Positions 53,265 through 63,859 of a stretch of 64,000 nt of DNA are shown one piece after another. Location of the stretch: positions 1-64,000 of the forward strand of contig NZ_JXRU01000025.1 of assembly GCF_000967865.1 (NCBI RefSeq), in the 5' to 3' direction. The position numbers were made by a program, and so were the translations under genes. This stretch comes from Microbacterium sp. SA39 (GTDB taxonomy: Bacteria > Actinomycetota > Actinomycetes > Actinomycetales > Microbacteriaceae). Positions within the stretch are counted from its first letter, which is position 1, and each line of letters begins with the position of its first letter. The notes below the pieces were generated by a model that was not told the origin of the DNA, searched no databases, and saw only the letters and a program-made list of their open reading frames with translations.

Positions 53265-53792
53265 ATGAGCGAGCGCGGACGCGACCGGAAGGCTCTGCGT
53301 GATGAGGTCTACACGCGCGTCTTCGACGACCATTGGGCGTCGGTGCGGCACCACATCGAGTGCGTGGTCGACGACGACGCCGAGGTCACCGAGATCGTCT
53401 CGGAGGTCTTCCTCCTGGCATGGTCGCGTCTGAATCCGGCTCGTCCGATGGGGCGCGTCTGGCTGCTGCGCGCGGCGGAGCGGCGCCTGCGGGCACGGAC
53501 GGGACGACCCATGACGGTGCGCACCGCGCTGGATGCCGTGCACCTCGGTGTCACGGGGGATTCGACTCCTCCCGGGCGGGTGGGGCAGGCGGAGGTAATC
53601 CGGGCTTTGGGTGTCCTCACCGCGAGGGAACGGCGTATCATCATGCTCACGTACTGGGACGGGCTCGCGGAGGGGGAGATCGCGGAGCTGCTGCGCGCTT
53701 CCGAGTCACGAGTACGCACGACGCTTCGCCGAGCGCAGCGCCGTCTGCGCACCGAGCTGGGCCTGGAGGGGGTGGCATCTGATGACGACTGA
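53265..53792 (+). CDS. ECF-type RNA polymerase sigma factor
   Basis: 175 residues: sigma region 2 (about 20-85; VFDDHWASVRHHIECVVDDDAEVTEIVSEVFLLAW) and region 4 (about 108-165; LTARERRIIMLTYWDGLAEGEIAELL...SRVRTTLRRAQRRL). No recognised anti-sigma zinc motif in the next protein, but that protein has the usual short cytoplasmic head, one membrane helix and an extracytoplasmic domain. GACCCT ends 6 nt before ATG, a weak leaderless-type signal. The gene overlaps the next by 11 nt. Confidence 0.88.
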   Translation: MSERGRDRKALRDEVYTRVFDDHWASVRHHIECVVDDDAEVTEIVSEVFLLAWSRLNPARPMGRVWLLRAAERRLRARTGRPMTVRTALDAVHLGVTGDSTPPGRVGQAEVIRALGVLTARERRIIMLTYWDGLAEGEIAELLRASESRVRTTLRRAQRRLRTELGLEGVASDDD

Positions 53793-54768
53793 CCACTCGA
53801 TTCTCGAGCAGGCGCTCAGCGACGCCGATCCCGGGCGCACCCCGCGTGACGCTGCCCCGGATGCCAGGGCTCTCGCGATGCGCGACCGAATTCTCCGCGA
53901 GACCGCGGCGCCGAAGAAGCGTCGTCGTATGCGCGCGCTGGGCTGGGCGACCGGGCTGGTCGCGGTGGCGACGGCCGCGGTGGTGGCGTTCGTCATGATC
54001 ACCCCTCAGGTCGCTGCGGTCGCGGGAACACCGTCGCCACTCGACTTCGAAGGTGAATCCACGGTGACCGGGATCGTCGATGAAGCGAGCACCGCCCTCG
54101 ATTCCTCGCCCGGTCCCGCTGAGCCGCTGCGCCTCGTGAGGACGGCCTCGTGGGGTATCTCCGTCGACGTCGGCACTGAGACCTCCACGGTCGTACCGCA
54201 GCTCTCGACCCTCTCGTGGCAGCCCGACGGATCCGGGCACATGACCATCATCGAGGGCGTCCCGTACGACCCGACGGACGCCGTCGCAAGCAATGCTGCC
54301 GAGGTCAGGAGCAGCGGCGAGGTCGTCGCGGATTTCGACATCACGCCCGAACAGTTCTCGTCGCCGTGGTTGTCCGTGCCGGGGGAATCGGCCGACGACA
54401 TGGTCGCGATTCTGCGCGCGTTCGGCATGCCGGAGCAGCCCACGGCGTTCGACGTCCAGACCGCCATGACCTGGGTTCTCGGGCAATGGACACTGACGAA
54501 CGCCCAGCACAGAGAGCTTCTCGTGCTCCTGGAGGACGCGGGCGGGGGCGATGCCCTCGGCACGTCGACCGATCGCCTGGGACGCCCGGTGACCGGCATC
54601 CGTACCCTGTCCCCTGACGGAGCCGTAAGTGACCTCGTCCTGGTGTCGCTCGACACCGGCCGGATCGTCGGGGTGGAACGCACCGTCCTCAAGGCGGACG
54701 AGGTGTATCCCGCCGGTGCGATCGTCTCGTATTCCCTGTGGGATGTCGAAGAGGAACTCATTCGATGA
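53782..54768 (+). CDS. single-pass membrane protein paired with the sigma factor
   Basis: 328 residues: cytoplasmic head of about 50 residues, a transmembrane helix (about 53-75, ALGWATGLVAVATAAVVAFVM) and a large extracytoplasmic domain. Resembles the CU044_5270 family proteins that often follow ECF sigma genes in actinobacteria. Lacks the His-x3-Cys-x2-Cys zinc anti-sigma motif, so any anti-sigma role would be by another mechanism. ATG overlaps the sigma stop; the frame upstream of it lies inside the sigma gene. Confidence 0.82.
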   Translation: MTTDHSILEQALSDADPGRTPRDAAPDARALAMRDRILRETAAPKKRRRMRALGWATGLVAVATAAVVAFVMITPQVAAVAGTPSPLDFEGESTVTGIVDEASTALDSSPGPAEPLRLVRTASWGISVDVGTETSTVVPQLSTLSWQPDGSGHMTIIEGVPYDPTDAVASNAAEVRSSGEVVADFDITPEQFSSPWLSVPGESADDMVAILRAFGMPEQPTAFDVQTAMTWVLGQWTLTNAQHRELLVLLEDAGGGDALGTSTDRLGRPVTGIRTLSPDGAVSDLVLVSLDTGRIVGVERTVLKADEVYPAGAIVSYSLWDVEEELIR

Positions 54769-54844
54769 GTCGGCGGTCCAAGGTCGCCCTGGCGGTGATA
54801 TCCGCGTTCCTCACGACCGTCCGCTGCTATCTCTGAGGAGAAAC

Positions 54845-55780
54845 ATGGCACTGCACTGGATCGCCCGGACCTGGGGTGCACCCGAGTCTTGGGACTTCGT
54901 CGCCGAGGAGCCACCCGCTCCCGCCGAGGGCGAGGTCACGATCCGCGTGCATGCCGCCGGAGTGAACCCCGCCGACGCGAAGCACGTCGCCGCCCCGCGG
55001 GCGGGGCTCGAGTTCCCGGTGCCGATCGGGTACGAGGTCTCGGGTGAACTGACCGCGATCGGGCCGGACACCGTCATCGGGTCGGGCACAGCGGTGGTCG
55101 GCGACGAGGTCGTCGCGTTCCGCGTGAGTGGCGGATATGCGACCGAGCTGACCGTGCCTGCCGGGAAGGTCTTCGCGAAGCCCTCGACGCTCTCACACCC
55201 CGAGGCGGCGAATCTGCTGCTCGTGGGCACCACGGCGGCAGAGATGCTCGCTGTCACGGGCGCCTCGCCAGGGGAGACGATCCTGCTCCATGGAGCCTCG
55301 GGCGCGGTCGGGGTCAGCGTGCTCCAGCAGGCCCGGCTGTGCGGCATCCGCGTGATCGGCACCGCCGGCGAGAATCGATTCGACGAAGTGCGGAGGTTCG
55401 GTGGCGAGCCGGTGCGCTACGGCGAGGGTCTCGCCCACCGGGTTCGCGCCCTCGCTGACGGGCCGATCGCCGCGGCGCTCGACGCCGTCGGCACCGATGA
55501 GGCGATCGACGTCTCACTCGACCTCGTCGCCGACCGTCAGCGCATCGTCACGATCGCGGCGTTCGGACGGGCGCACGCCGACGGCATCCTCGCGATCGCC
55601 GGATCGATGCCGGCCAGCACGGTCTTCCGTGACGAGGTACGCGCGGAACTGATCGCGCTCGCTCAGAACGGCGACCTGGTCGTGCCGATGGGGCGGACCT
55701 TCCCGCTCAGCCAGGCTGCGGACGCCCATCGCCTGCTCGCGACCGGTCACCCCGGCGGCAAACTCGCGCTGATTCCGTAG
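54845..55780 (+). CDS. quinone oxidoreductase-like medium-chain dehydrogenase
   Basis: 311 residues of the zinc-independent MDR family: GroES-like N-terminal domain (AAGVNPADAKHV, GYEVSGELTAIG), then the NADPH-binding Rossmann motif HGASGAVGVSVLQQA (about residue 142). No catalytic or structural zinc ligands seen. Likely reduces a quinone or enone with NADPH. ATG follows GAGGAG closely. Convergent with the lipoprotein gene at 55782. Confidence 0.9.
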   Translation: MALHWIARTWGAPESWDFVAEEPPAPAEGEVTIRVHAAGVNPADAKHVAAPRAGLEFPVPIGYEVSGELTAIGPDTVIGSGTAVVGDEVVAFRVSGGYATELTVPAGKVFAKPSTLSHPEAANLLLVGTTAAEMLAVTGASPGETILLHGASGAVGVSVLQQARLCGIRVIGTAGENRFDEVRRFGGEPVRYGEGLAHRVRALADGPIAAALDAVGTDEAIDVSLDLVADRQRIVTIAAFGRAHADGILAIAGSMPASTVFRDEVRAELIALAQNGDLVVPMGRTFPLSQAADAHRLLATGHPGGKLALIP

Positions 55781-55781
55781 G

Positions 55782-56429
55782 TCAGTCGATCTCGCGGAGC
55801 GACGAGGTCACGATCACGACGTCGTCGCCGAACTCGGCATCCGCGGCGTCCTGGATCGTGCCGTCGTCCCACACGACCTGCAGCCAGACGTAGCCGCGAT
55901 CCGACACCAGGGTGAGCGCGTCACGCCCGAGACGCGCGGAGATGTCGTCCTGGATTCGGGTGAGTTCGGCGGAAGGGGTCGGGCCATCGACGCCTCCGGT
56001 CGTATCCTCCGGGGCGACGGGGTCGAAGAGCGCGAGCATGATCGGGGGATCGGTGTTCGTGAACCGTTCGCCGTCGTACGTGCCGTACACCGCGTAGGCG
56101 CCCCACGTCGTCTCGCCGCTGGTCTCGCTGCCGTCAACGCCTTCCCACGACCATCCATCGAGCGGAATCCCGCTGCACTGCGGGGGATAGGACTCCATGA
56201 CCGCGCCCAGGCACAGCTGCACGTCTCCCGCAGAATCCAAGACGGTGCCGGCGCCGATCACACGCCCGTCCGGGAGCCCTGGCGTGACGTTCTCGAGGCG
56301 CTGGTCGGCCGGAACCGCCGTGTTCGTCGGCGCCGGGGAGTCGCCCGGGCCGCCGGCGCAGGCACTCAGCGCGAGGACGGCCACGACGGATGCCGCGACG
56401 AGAGGCAGGCGACGGTGCGTTGTGCTCAT
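55782..56429 (-). CDS. secreted lipoprotein, function unknown
   Basis: 215 residues: lipobox Leu21-Ser-Ala-Cys24, then a Pro/Thr-rich linker and a domain of about 170 residues with two cysteines (VQLCLGAVMESYPPQCSGIPLDGW) that may form a disulfide. The C-terminal part (DRGYVWLQVVWDDGTIQDA) resembles other Microbacteriaceae lipoproteins but no named family. Only 1 nt separates it from the convergent oxidoreductase gene. Its start has GAGGAG almost touching the ATG. Confidence 0.82.
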   Translation of the reverse strand: MSTTHRRLPLVAASVVAVLALSACAGGPGDSPAPTNTAVPADQRLENVTPGLPDGRVIGAGTVLDSAGDVQLCLGAVMESYPPQCSGIPLDGWSWEGVDGSETSGETTWGAYAVYGTYDGERFTNTDPPIMLALFDPVAPEDTTGGVDGPTPSAELTRIQDDISARLGRDALTLVSDRGYVWLQVVWDDGTIQDAADAEFGDDVVIVTSSLREID

Positions 56430-56494
56430 ACTCCTCAGTGTCGCGCGGCCATGGATCGTCTCACGACCGATGAACGCCCGCGAATCATCCCTGC

Positions 56495-56500
56495 TAGCAT
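56495..56500 (+). promoter_or_regulatory. -10 element of the leuA leader transcript
   Basis: TAGCAT ends 6 nt before the ATG of the leader peptide at 56507, so the leader peptide itself would be the leaderless first gene of the message. Confidence 0.65.
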
Positions 56501-56506
56501 GACCAC

Positions 56507-56537
56507 ATGCCTTTCGGCGGTCTGCTTCTTCTTAGCT

Positions 56538-56554
<17 letters not shown>
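56507..56554 (+). CDS. leucine leader peptide of leuA
   Basis: A 15-codon frame encoding MPFGGLLLLSCRDES followed by TAA. Four consecutive leucine codons (CTG CTT CTT CTT, 56522-56533) are the classical sensor of charged tRNA-Leu. The four Leu codons end 4 nt before the left arm of the downstream stem-loop. Leucine leader peptides before leuA are established in actinobacteria. Confidence 0.82.
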
Positions 56555-58379
<1,825 letters not shown>

Positions 58380-58389
58380 CGGGTCGCCG

Positions 58390-58473
58390 CGTTTCGTCTC
58401 GCTGCGCTCGCTCAACGACCTTGGCCTCCGGGTGTCGGTCGTTGAGCGAGGAGCGAAGCGACGAGACGAAACG
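58390..58473. repeat. 84-bp palindromic intergenic repeat
   Basis: Left arm CGTTTCGTCTCG then CGCTCAACGACC; right arm GGTCGTTGAGCG then CGAGACGAAACG. Both outer (12 bp) and inner (12 bp) parts pair perfectly, separated by mismatched 7-13 nt. Very stable stem between the leuA and the TRIC-like gene ends. I recognise this CGTTTCGTCTCG...CGCTCAACGACC unit as one that recurs in Microbacterium intergenic regions (REP-like). It may also work as a bidirectional terminator. Confidence 0.8.
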
Positions 58474-58479
58474 TCGTGG

Positions 58480-59172
58480 TCAGTCGCGCGGCTTGACGAT
58501 CGGGATCGCGCCGGTCTCGGCGGCGACCTTGCGGCGGTAGATGCGTCGCTGCTCCGGCAGCGAGACGTCGAAGCTCACTGCGAGCACTCGGATGACTGCG
58601 GTCACCACGATCCCGAGGATCGCGGCGAGCGTGATCGGCATGCCGAAGCCGTTCGCGATCACGATGAACGTGCATCCCGCGCCGGCCGCCACGGCGTAGA
58701 GCGAACCGACGTGCATGATCGAGGTCGGCAGGCCCATCAGCATGTCGCGCAGCACGCTGCCGCCCACCGCCGCGCAGACCCCGATGAAGACGGCAGGGAC
58801 GGGCGGGATGCCGAACCCGAGCGCCTTGCTCGTGCCGAAGGCGCCGAACATCCCGATCACGACGGCATCGAGCACGACGATGACCGTGTTCAGCCGGTTG
58901 AAGAGTCCGGCGAGCAGCATCCCCAGGAGCGCTGCTCCCGTGGCGGTCACGAGGTACCAGTTGCTCTGCAGCGTCGCCGGGGTCTGACCGAGCAGGATGT
59001 CGCGGATCAGGCCGCCGCCCATGCCGATCATGATGCCGATGATCGCGACACCCAGCCAATCCAGCCGACGCTGCCCCTGGAAGCCCGACGCGAACAGCGC
59101 GCCCTGCACCCCGCCGAGGCCGACGCCGAGGAGGTCCGCCCAGAGCGGAATGGTGAAGAGCGGTTCGGTCAC
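58480..59172 (-). CDS. trimeric intracellular cation (TRIC)-like channel, UPF0126
   Basis: 230 residues, seven predicted helices in two homologous repeats, each with a Gly-rich element ([17 protein letters not shown] and [13 protein letters not shown]) as in TRIC/YicG proteins, which form trimeric K+ channels in prokaryotes. GTG 59172 is taken because the helix begins immediately after and GGGAG lies upstream; the 14-residue longer frame would overlap the recO start. GAGAAT 6 nt before the start is a weak leaderless-type signal. Confidence 0.9.
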   Translation of the reverse strand: MTEPLFTIPLWADLLGVGLGGVQGALFASGFQGQRRLDWLGVAIIGIMIGMGGGLIRDILLGQTPATLQSNWYLVTATGAALLGMLLAGLFNRLNTVIVVLDAVVIGMFGAFGTSKALGFGIPPVPAVFIGVCAAVGGSVLRDMLMGLPTSIMHVGSLYAVAAGAGCTFIVIANGFGMPITLAAILGIVVTAVIRVLAVSFDVSLPEQRRIYRRKVAAETGAIPIVKPRD

Positions 59173-59194
59173 CCGTTCATTCTCCCGCACGGAG

Positions 59195-59200
59195 GATAAT
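59195..59200 (+). promoter_or_regulatory. -10 element for leaderless recO
   Basis: GATAAT ends 6 nt before GTG 59207, divergent from the TRIC-like gene. Confidence 0.5.
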
Positions 59201-59206
59201 CGGAGG

Positions 59207-59950
59207 GTGCCCACCTACCGAGACGAAGTGGTGATCCTGCGCACCCACAAACTGGGTGAGGCCGATCGCATCGTCACCATGCTGTCGCGACGGCACGGCA
59301 AGGTCCGCGCAGTGGCGAAGGGCGTGCGGCGCACCTCCTCGAAGTTCGGCTCGCGGCTGGAGCCCTTCATGGTCGCCGACGTGCAGCTGTACCAGGGTCG
59401 GTCGCTCGACATCGTGCAGCAGGCCGAGTCCCTGGGCTCCTACGGCACCGACATCGCCGCGCACTACGACCGCTTCACGTCTGCCAACGCCATGGTCGAG
59501 ACGGCGGACCGGCTGAGCGACTCCGAGGCGACGCCCGAGCAGTACCTGCTGCTCGTCGGTGGCCTGCGCGCTCTCTCGCGCGGCGAGCACGTGCCGCGCA
59601 GCATCCTGGATTCGTATCTCCTCCGTGTGATGTCGCTCTCCGGCTGGGCACCTTCGCTCGACGATTGCGCGCGGTGCGCCGCGCCGGGCCCGCACAGGCA
59701 TTTCGTCGGCCAGCTCGGTGGAATGGTATGCGCGAACGACGCACCGGCGGGCAGCCCTCGCATCGCCGAGCGCACTCTGACGCTGCTGCGCGCCCTGATC
59801 GAGGGCGACTGGGAGCTCATCGACGCCGCACCGCACGCCGACACGGCCGCCGCCTCCGGCCTGGTCGGGGCCTACGCCCAGTGGCATCTCGAGCGCGGCA
59901 TCCGCTCGCTCTCGCACGTGACCGACATCCGAGGAGAAGTCCCGCGGTGA
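59207..59950 (+). CDS. recO: DNA repair protein RecO
   Basis: 247 residues: N-terminal OB fold ([39 protein letters not shown]), helical C-terminal domain with a putative zinc site ([13 protein letters not shown]; only part of the four-Cys motif). Loads RecA at gaps with RecR. GTG 59207 is chosen on the opening VPTYRDEV and the -10 element; an earlier frame begins inside the TRIC-like gene. Its stop overlaps the uppS GTG. Confidence 0.94.
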   Translation: MPTYRDEVVILRTHKLGEADRIVTMLSRRHGKVRAVAKGVRRTSSKFGSRLEPFMVADVQLYQGRSLDIVQQAESLGSYGTDIAAHYDRFTSANAMVETADRLSDSEATPEQYLLLVGGLRALSRGEHVPRSILDSYLLRVMSLSGWAPSLDDCARCAAPGPHRHFVGQLGGMVCANDAPAGSPRIAERTLTLLRALIEGDWELIDAAPHADTAAASGLVGAYAQWHLERGIRSLSHVTDIRGEVPR

Positions 59951-60750
59951 CCCCGAAGCCCTACACGCACAAGGATGCCGTCGCGTATCGCCCGCTCGAC
60001 TGGACGGGTGTGCATCCGCCGGCGTTCCGCGCGGTGCCCGAGCACGTCGCGATCGTGATGGACGGCAACGGCCGCTGGGCCAACCGTCGCGGACTCACCC
60101 GTGTCCAGGGACACAAGGCGGGCGAGGAAGTGCTGCTCGACGTGGTCGCCGGTGCCATCCAAGCGGGAGTGAAGCACCTGTCGGTGTACGCGTTCTCGAC
60201 CGAGAACTGGGCGCGGTCGCCCGAGGAGGTCCGCTTCCTCATGGGCTACAACCGTGACGTGCTGCACCGTCGCCGTGATCAGCTCAACGAGTGGGGCGTG
60301 CGGGTGCGCTGGGCCGGTCGCAAGCCGCGCCTCTGGGGGAGCGTCATCAAAGAGCTGCAGTACGCCGAGCAGCTCACCCGCGGCAACGACGTGCTCACCC
60401 TCACGATGTGCGTGAATTACGGCGGACGGATCGAGCTCGTCGACGCGATGCGCGCGATCGCGGCGGATGTCGCCGTGGGCCGGGTGAAGCCGAACGCGAT
60501 CAGCGAGAAGATGATCCGTCGCCACCTCTACGTGCCCGATATGCCCGATGTCGACCTGTTCGTGCGGAGCTCGGGGGAGCAGCGCACGTCGAACTTCCTG
60601 CTGTGGGAGTCGGCGTACGCCGAGATGGTGTTCCTCGACACGCTCTGGCCCGACTTCTCCCGCGAGGAGTTGTGGCGCGCGATCGACATCTACCTGTCGC
60701 GCGATCGTCGCTTCGGCGGTGCCGTCGACACCCCCGACGCGTCGGCCTGA
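59947..60750 (+). CDS. uppS: isoprenyl diphosphate synthase (UppS family)
   Basis: 267 residues, cis-prenyltransferase making undecaprenyl or decaprenyl diphosphate for cell-wall carriers. The catalytic motif [16 protein letters not shown] (Asp), HKAGEE, the substrate region [16 protein letters not shown] and C-terminal [20 protein letters not shown] are all intact. N-terminal extension of about 35 residues before the core is usual in actinobacteria. GTG overlaps the recO stop. Overlaps the convergent P-loop gene by 61 bp. Confidence 0.96.
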   Translation: MTPKPYTHKDAVAYRPLDWTGVHPPAFRAVPEHVAIVMDGNGRWANRRGLTRVQGHKAGEEVLLDVVAGAIQAGVKHLSVYAFSTENWARSPEEVRFLMGYNRDVLHRRRDQLNEWGVRVRWAGRKPRLWGSVIKELQYAEQLTRGNDVLTLTMCVNYGGRIELVDAMRAIAADVAVGRVKPNAISEKMIRRHLYVPDMPDVDLFVRSSGEQRTSNFLLWESAYAEMVFLDTLWPDFSREELWRAIDIYLSRDRRFGGAVDTPDASA

Positions 60751-61301
60751 GCTCGGAGCCACCGCTCGGCCTCGCGGGGGTGCCGCAGGCGCACGATCGT
60801 GAGATGCGGGAAGCGCTCGATGACACCCGGCATCCGCTCCGCCCACTTGTGAAGCGTGTTCGTCTGCCAGAGGAGGATGTTCTCCTCGGGGTCGCCGGTG
60901 AGCATGCGCCAGATCGGCTTCTCGACGTTCCCGTTCCATAGCGGAGTGCGGAGGATGCCGCGGCCGAGGGTGCGGCGCAGCAGCCGTGATCGGACCACCC
61001 GGTACGGATAGTCGAGCCAGACGACGAGCTGTGCGCGCGACGGGAGGATCTCGTCGGTCCCCTTGCTCGTGTACTGCCACTCGGTCACCCAGCGATCCTC
61101 TGCAGCGAACGCGCGCACGTCGTCGAGGAACTCCGGCCGCGGCGTCCAGTTCGATCCGTGGAACAGCGCGTCGATCTCCACATGCCGCAGGCCCCAGGCA
61201 TCCCCGATGCGCGCGGAGAGGGTCGTCTTCCCCGACCCGGACACGCCCGCGACGAGCACCCGCTCGACGCGGAGGGGGAGCGGATCATCGGCGGAGAGCA
61301 T
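60690..61301 (-). CDS. P-loop kinase, adenylate kinase/FlaR-like
   Basis: 203 residues: Walker [16 protein letters not shown] at residue 19 onward, then [13 protein letters not shown], a hydrophobic strand LVVWLDYPY and a lid-like Arg-rich region [15 protein letters not shown]. Small nucleoside/nucleotide kinase-like family often called topology modulation or FlaR-type protein; acceptor unknown. ATG 61301 has TAGGAT exactly 6 nt upstream. The last 20 codons overlap the end of uppS on the other strand, an uncommon convergent overlap. Confidence 0.85.
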   Translation of the reverse strand: MLSADDPLPLRVERVLVAGVSGSGKTTLSARIGDAWGLRHVEIDALFHGSNWTPRPEFLDDVRAFAAEDRWVTEWQYTSKGTDEILPSRAQLVVWLDYPYRVVRSRLLRRTLGRGILRTPLWNGNVEKPIWRMLTGDPEENILLWQTNTLHKWAERMPGVIERFPHLTIVRLRHPREAERWLRAQADASGVSTAPPKRRSRDR

Positions 61302-61307
61302 CCGGAA

Positions 61308-61313
61308 ATCCTA
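61308..61313 (-). promoter_or_regulatory. -10 element for leaderless P-loop kinase gene
   Basis: TAGGAT on the minus strand ends 6 nt before ATG 61301. Confidence 0.55.
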
Positions 61314-61330
61314 TCGACGCAACTCTGCTC

Positions 61331-61336
61331 TATTGT
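61331..61336 (+). promoter_or_regulatory. -10 element for leaderless lipoprotein gene
   Basis: TATTGT ends 6 nt before ATG 61343. It is 17 bp from the divergent TAGGAT, the same arrangement as at 23573/23596. Confidence 0.5.
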
Positions 61337-61342
61337 CGGGAG

Positions 61343-61693
61343 ATGCGGAGAATAGGGGCGACGATCGCTGGGCTCGGCGTCGGGGCGATCGGACTGACGG
61401 GCTGTGCCTTCGGCGACTACCTCGCGTACGCGCCCTGCGAAGGGTACTCCGAGGAGCTGGCTCAGGTGATAGAGGAGACAGTCGGCGAACGGCCCACTGT
61501 CGGAGACATCTGGGCGGACGGCGCCAACAACCCTCTTTGTTGGCTCACCTTCACGTTGGAGCGCGATCTCACGTCCGGCGACCCAGAACGCGAGGAGATG
61601 GGCAATGCCATCGATGACCTTCGGGCGGGATGGCAGGACGACGTGCGTCTTGAGGTGATCTCAGGCTCGGGTGAGAGCTTCATCTTCGGGTGA
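61343..61693 (+). CDS. small lipoprotein, function unknown
   Basis: 116 residues: lipoprotein signal with Leu18-Thr-Gly-Cys21, then a short acidic domain with two further cysteines (YAPCEGY; NNPLCWLTFTLE) that could be disulfide-bonded. No family recognised. Start from the -10 element and signal peptide; the longer frame upstream lies across the divergent gene. Confidence 0.8.
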   Translation: MRRIGATIAGLGVGAIGLTGCAFGDYLAYAPCEGYSEELAQVIEETVGERPTVGDIWADGANNPLCWLTFTLERDLTSGDPEREEMGNAIDDLRAGWQDDVRLEVISGSGESFIFG

Positions 61694-61733
61694 ACCCGGA
61701 ATAGCTCACAGAACCATGCGGTTGGATGATGAT

Positions 61734-62426
61734 GTGAGCGAACCCATCTCCATCGACATCTGGTCCGACATCGCCTGCCCGTGGTGCTACATCGGCAAGC
61801 GCAATCTGGAGAAGGGCCTTGAGGCCGTCTCCGCCGACGACGACGCCCCCGAGGTGAACATCACCTTCCACTCCTTCGAGCTGTCGCCCGACACTCCCGT
61901 CGACTTCGACGGCGACGAGATCGATTTCCTCGCCGGGCACAAGGGGATGCCGCGCGCGCAGGTCGAGCAGATGCTGTCGAACGTGACGGGCGTCGCGGCG
62001 AACGCCGGACTCGAGTACCGCTTCGATCTGCTCCAGCACACCAACACCGTCAAAGCGCACGAGCTGCTGCACTTCGCGAAGGCGGAAGGCCTCCAGCATG
62101 CGATGGAGGAGCGCCTGATGTCGGCGTACTTCACCGAGGGCAAGCACGTCGGCCGCATCGACGACCTCGTCGAGCTCGCGGTGGAGGTCGGTCTGGACGC
62201 GGATCGCGCCCGCGACGCTCTCGAGACCGAGAAGTACCTCCCGGCCGTCCGCCAGGACCAGGCGCAGGCTCAGGCGTACGGCATCCAGGGCGTTCCGTTC
62301 TTCGTCATCGACGGCCAGTACGGCATCTCGGGCGCGCAGCCGCCCGCAGCGTTCGAAAACGTGCTCCGGGATCTCTGGGCCAAGCGCGGCGAGTCCGAGG
62401 AAGAGCCTGCGGCCGTCCAGGCCTGA
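61734..62426 (+). CDS. DsbA family oxidoreductase (FrnE-like)
   Basis: 230 residues, thioredoxin fold with active-site CPWC (SDIACPWCYIGK) and a helical insertion; closing GIQGVPFFVIDGQYGISGAQ carries the cis-proline. No signal peptide, so cytoplasmic; FrnE-like proteins reduce or isomerise disulfides or act on polyketides. Start is uncertain: GTG 61734 gives the familiar opening SEPISIDIWSD; ATG 61716 is an alternative. Confidence 0.9.
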   Translation: MSEPISIDIWSDIACPWCYIGKRNLEKGLEAVSADDDAPEVNITFHSFELSPDTPVDFDGDEIDFLAGHKGMPRAQVEQMLSNVTGVAANAGLEYRFDLLQHTNTVKAHELLHFAKAEGLQHAMEERLMSAYFTEGKHVGRIDDLVELAVEVGLDADRARDALETEKYLPAVRQDQAQAQAYGIQGVPFFVIDGQYGISGAQPPAAFENVLRDLWAKRGESEEEPAAVQA

Positions 62427-62447
62427 CCACAGCGCCTTCCAGACACA

Positions 62448-62480
62448 CGAGGCGGCGGGAGCCCTGCTCCCGCCGCCTCG
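62448..62480. terminator. bidirectional terminator hairpin
   Basis: Perfect 13-bp stem, CGAGGCGGCGGGA and TCCCGCCGCCTCG, 7-base loop, between the convergent DsbA-like and phosphoesterase genes. No long T-run on either side, but it is the strongest stem in the gap. Confidence 0.7.
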
Positions 62481-62495
62481 ACCTGTCTCCGGGCG

Positions 62496-63707
62496 TCAGA
62501 GACGTTCCTGCTTCGGGGCGAGCGGAAGCGGCTCCATCGGCTGGTCGTTCGCGGTGAGGTCGATGCCGAGATCACGGGCGTAGACGTTGCGCGTCGCGAT
62601 CGTCACGTCGTCACCCGACTCGGTGAGCTCGAACACGCGACCGCCGCGCATGCGGTTGCGCTCGGCCCCGTCCAGACCGTAGGCGCCGAAGCCTGTTCCA
62701 GGGGCGTACCCGAGCTGGACGCCGTAGTAGTCGCCCACATAGTCGTTGATGTGATCGTGCCCGACGAACACGCCCTTGACGTCGCCTCGCTCGAGGATCG
62801 CATTGAACATCCCCGAGTTGAAGGGACCGGGGCACTCGTCCTCGTTCCGCTCTCCGACGATGCCGTGGCGCACGCGGCCGCGTGCGGCGTCGGCCTCCGT
62901 GCGGGTGTCCACTCCGCCCCACCACATGAAGCGGTGCTCCCACAGCGCGATGTGCAGGAACATCAGGCCGGGCAGCTTCGCCCCGCGACGCTTCTCGAGC
63001 TCCTGGGACTGCTGTCGGTACCAGGCGACCTGATCCATGCGCAGCCAGTCCCAGGTCGGGTAGCCGGCGAAGTCCTGGCCGTTGATCGCCTCAGGGGCGT
63101 AGCGCCCGGAGTCCATCAGCCACAGCGCGAACGCCTCGCGGTTCTTCTTCGCCGACGAGGCGATCGTCGCGATCGTGTTGCTCGTGCCGGTCACGCCCTG
63201 CGTGTTCTCGGCGTTCAGGTTGTAGTCGTACGACCGATAGATCGCGAGCATCCCCGCCTCGTCCACGCCGGACTCCGGCAGCGAGTCCTCGTCGTGGTTG
63301 CCGAAGGTGACCGCCCACGGGATCTGACGGCTCTCCATCGGCCAGACGACGTTGTTGATGGCCTGCTTCACAGCGAGTCGGGTCTCGCACCCACCGGTGA
63401 TCACGTCGCCGTTGATCACGACGAAGTCCGGCGCCTCCTGGTCGAGGACCTTCTCCATCAGCTCCACCGTGCGACGGTCGGTGAGTTCGTCGTCCTGCGT
63501 GTCGTTGAACTGCACCACCTTGAAGGTGCCGTCAGCGCGGAACTGCAGAGCCCTGGCCTTGCCGGGTTTGGTCTGCGACGAGGAAGCTGCGGTCGCGGAC
63601 GACGCGGCGTTCGCCGGGGCGGCGCCGAGCGGCAGTGCAGTGCCCAGAGCGCCGAGCGCTCCGGCAGTGAGGACGGTTCGCCGGCTGATCGGCAGTCGGT
63701 CGGGCAT
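62496..63707 (-). CDS. Tat-exported metallophosphoesterase
   Basis: 403 residues. Twin-arginine signal: PISRRTVLTAGALGALGTALPLGAAPANA. Calcineurin-like metal motifs follow: FNDTQDDE (Asp), VINGDVITGG (Gly-Asp), FGNHDED, then FLHIALWEH and VGHDHIND. Resembles purple acid/Dcr2-type phosphoesterases from soil actinobacteria; folded before export. Substrate unknown. ATG with AAGGAG upstream; promoter near 63748. Confidence 0.9.
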   Translation of the reverse strand: MPDRLPISRRTVLTAGALGALGTALPLGAAPANAASSATAASSSQTKPGKARALQFRADGTFKVVQFNDTQDDELTDRRTVELMEKVLDQEAPDFVVINGDVITGGCETRLAVKQAINNVVWPMESRQIPWAVTFGNHDEDSLPESGVDEAGMLAIYRSYDYNLNAENTQGVTGTSNTIATIASSAKKNREAFALWLMDSGRYAPEAINGQDFAGYPTWDWLRMDQVAWYRQQSQELEKRRGAKLPGLMFLHIALWEHRFMWWGGVDTRTEADAARGRVRHGIVGERNEDECPGPFNSGMFNAILERGDVKGVFVGHDHINDYVGDYYGVQLGYAPGTGFGAYGLDGAERNRMRGGRVFELTESGDDVTIATRNVYARDLGIDLTANDQPMEPLPLAPKQERL

Positions 63708-63747
63708 GGTCGGTCTCCTTCGTCTTCGGGCGACAGTCGCCGCGGTG

Positions 63748-63753
63748 AGACTA
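63748..63753 (-). promoter_or_regulatory. -10 element of the phosphoesterase gene
   Basis: TAGTCT on the minus strand; predicted start near 63741 and a leader of about 34 nt with AAGGAG. Not leaderless. Confidence 0.5.
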
Positions 63754-63859
63754 AGGAGGCGGGGTGGCGTCGAACCGACCAGCAGGTGAACGGGCTGCGG
63801 TCGACGGTGCCCTCAGGGCGGGTGCGCGGTTGACGCGCAGGTGAACGACCCGCGGCGCG

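Noticed and set aside
63782..63847. Direct repeat GCAGGTGAACG (63782-63792 and 63837-63847)
   Set aside because: Only two short copies in a 152-bp gap, not positioned against a promoter; treated as coincidence.
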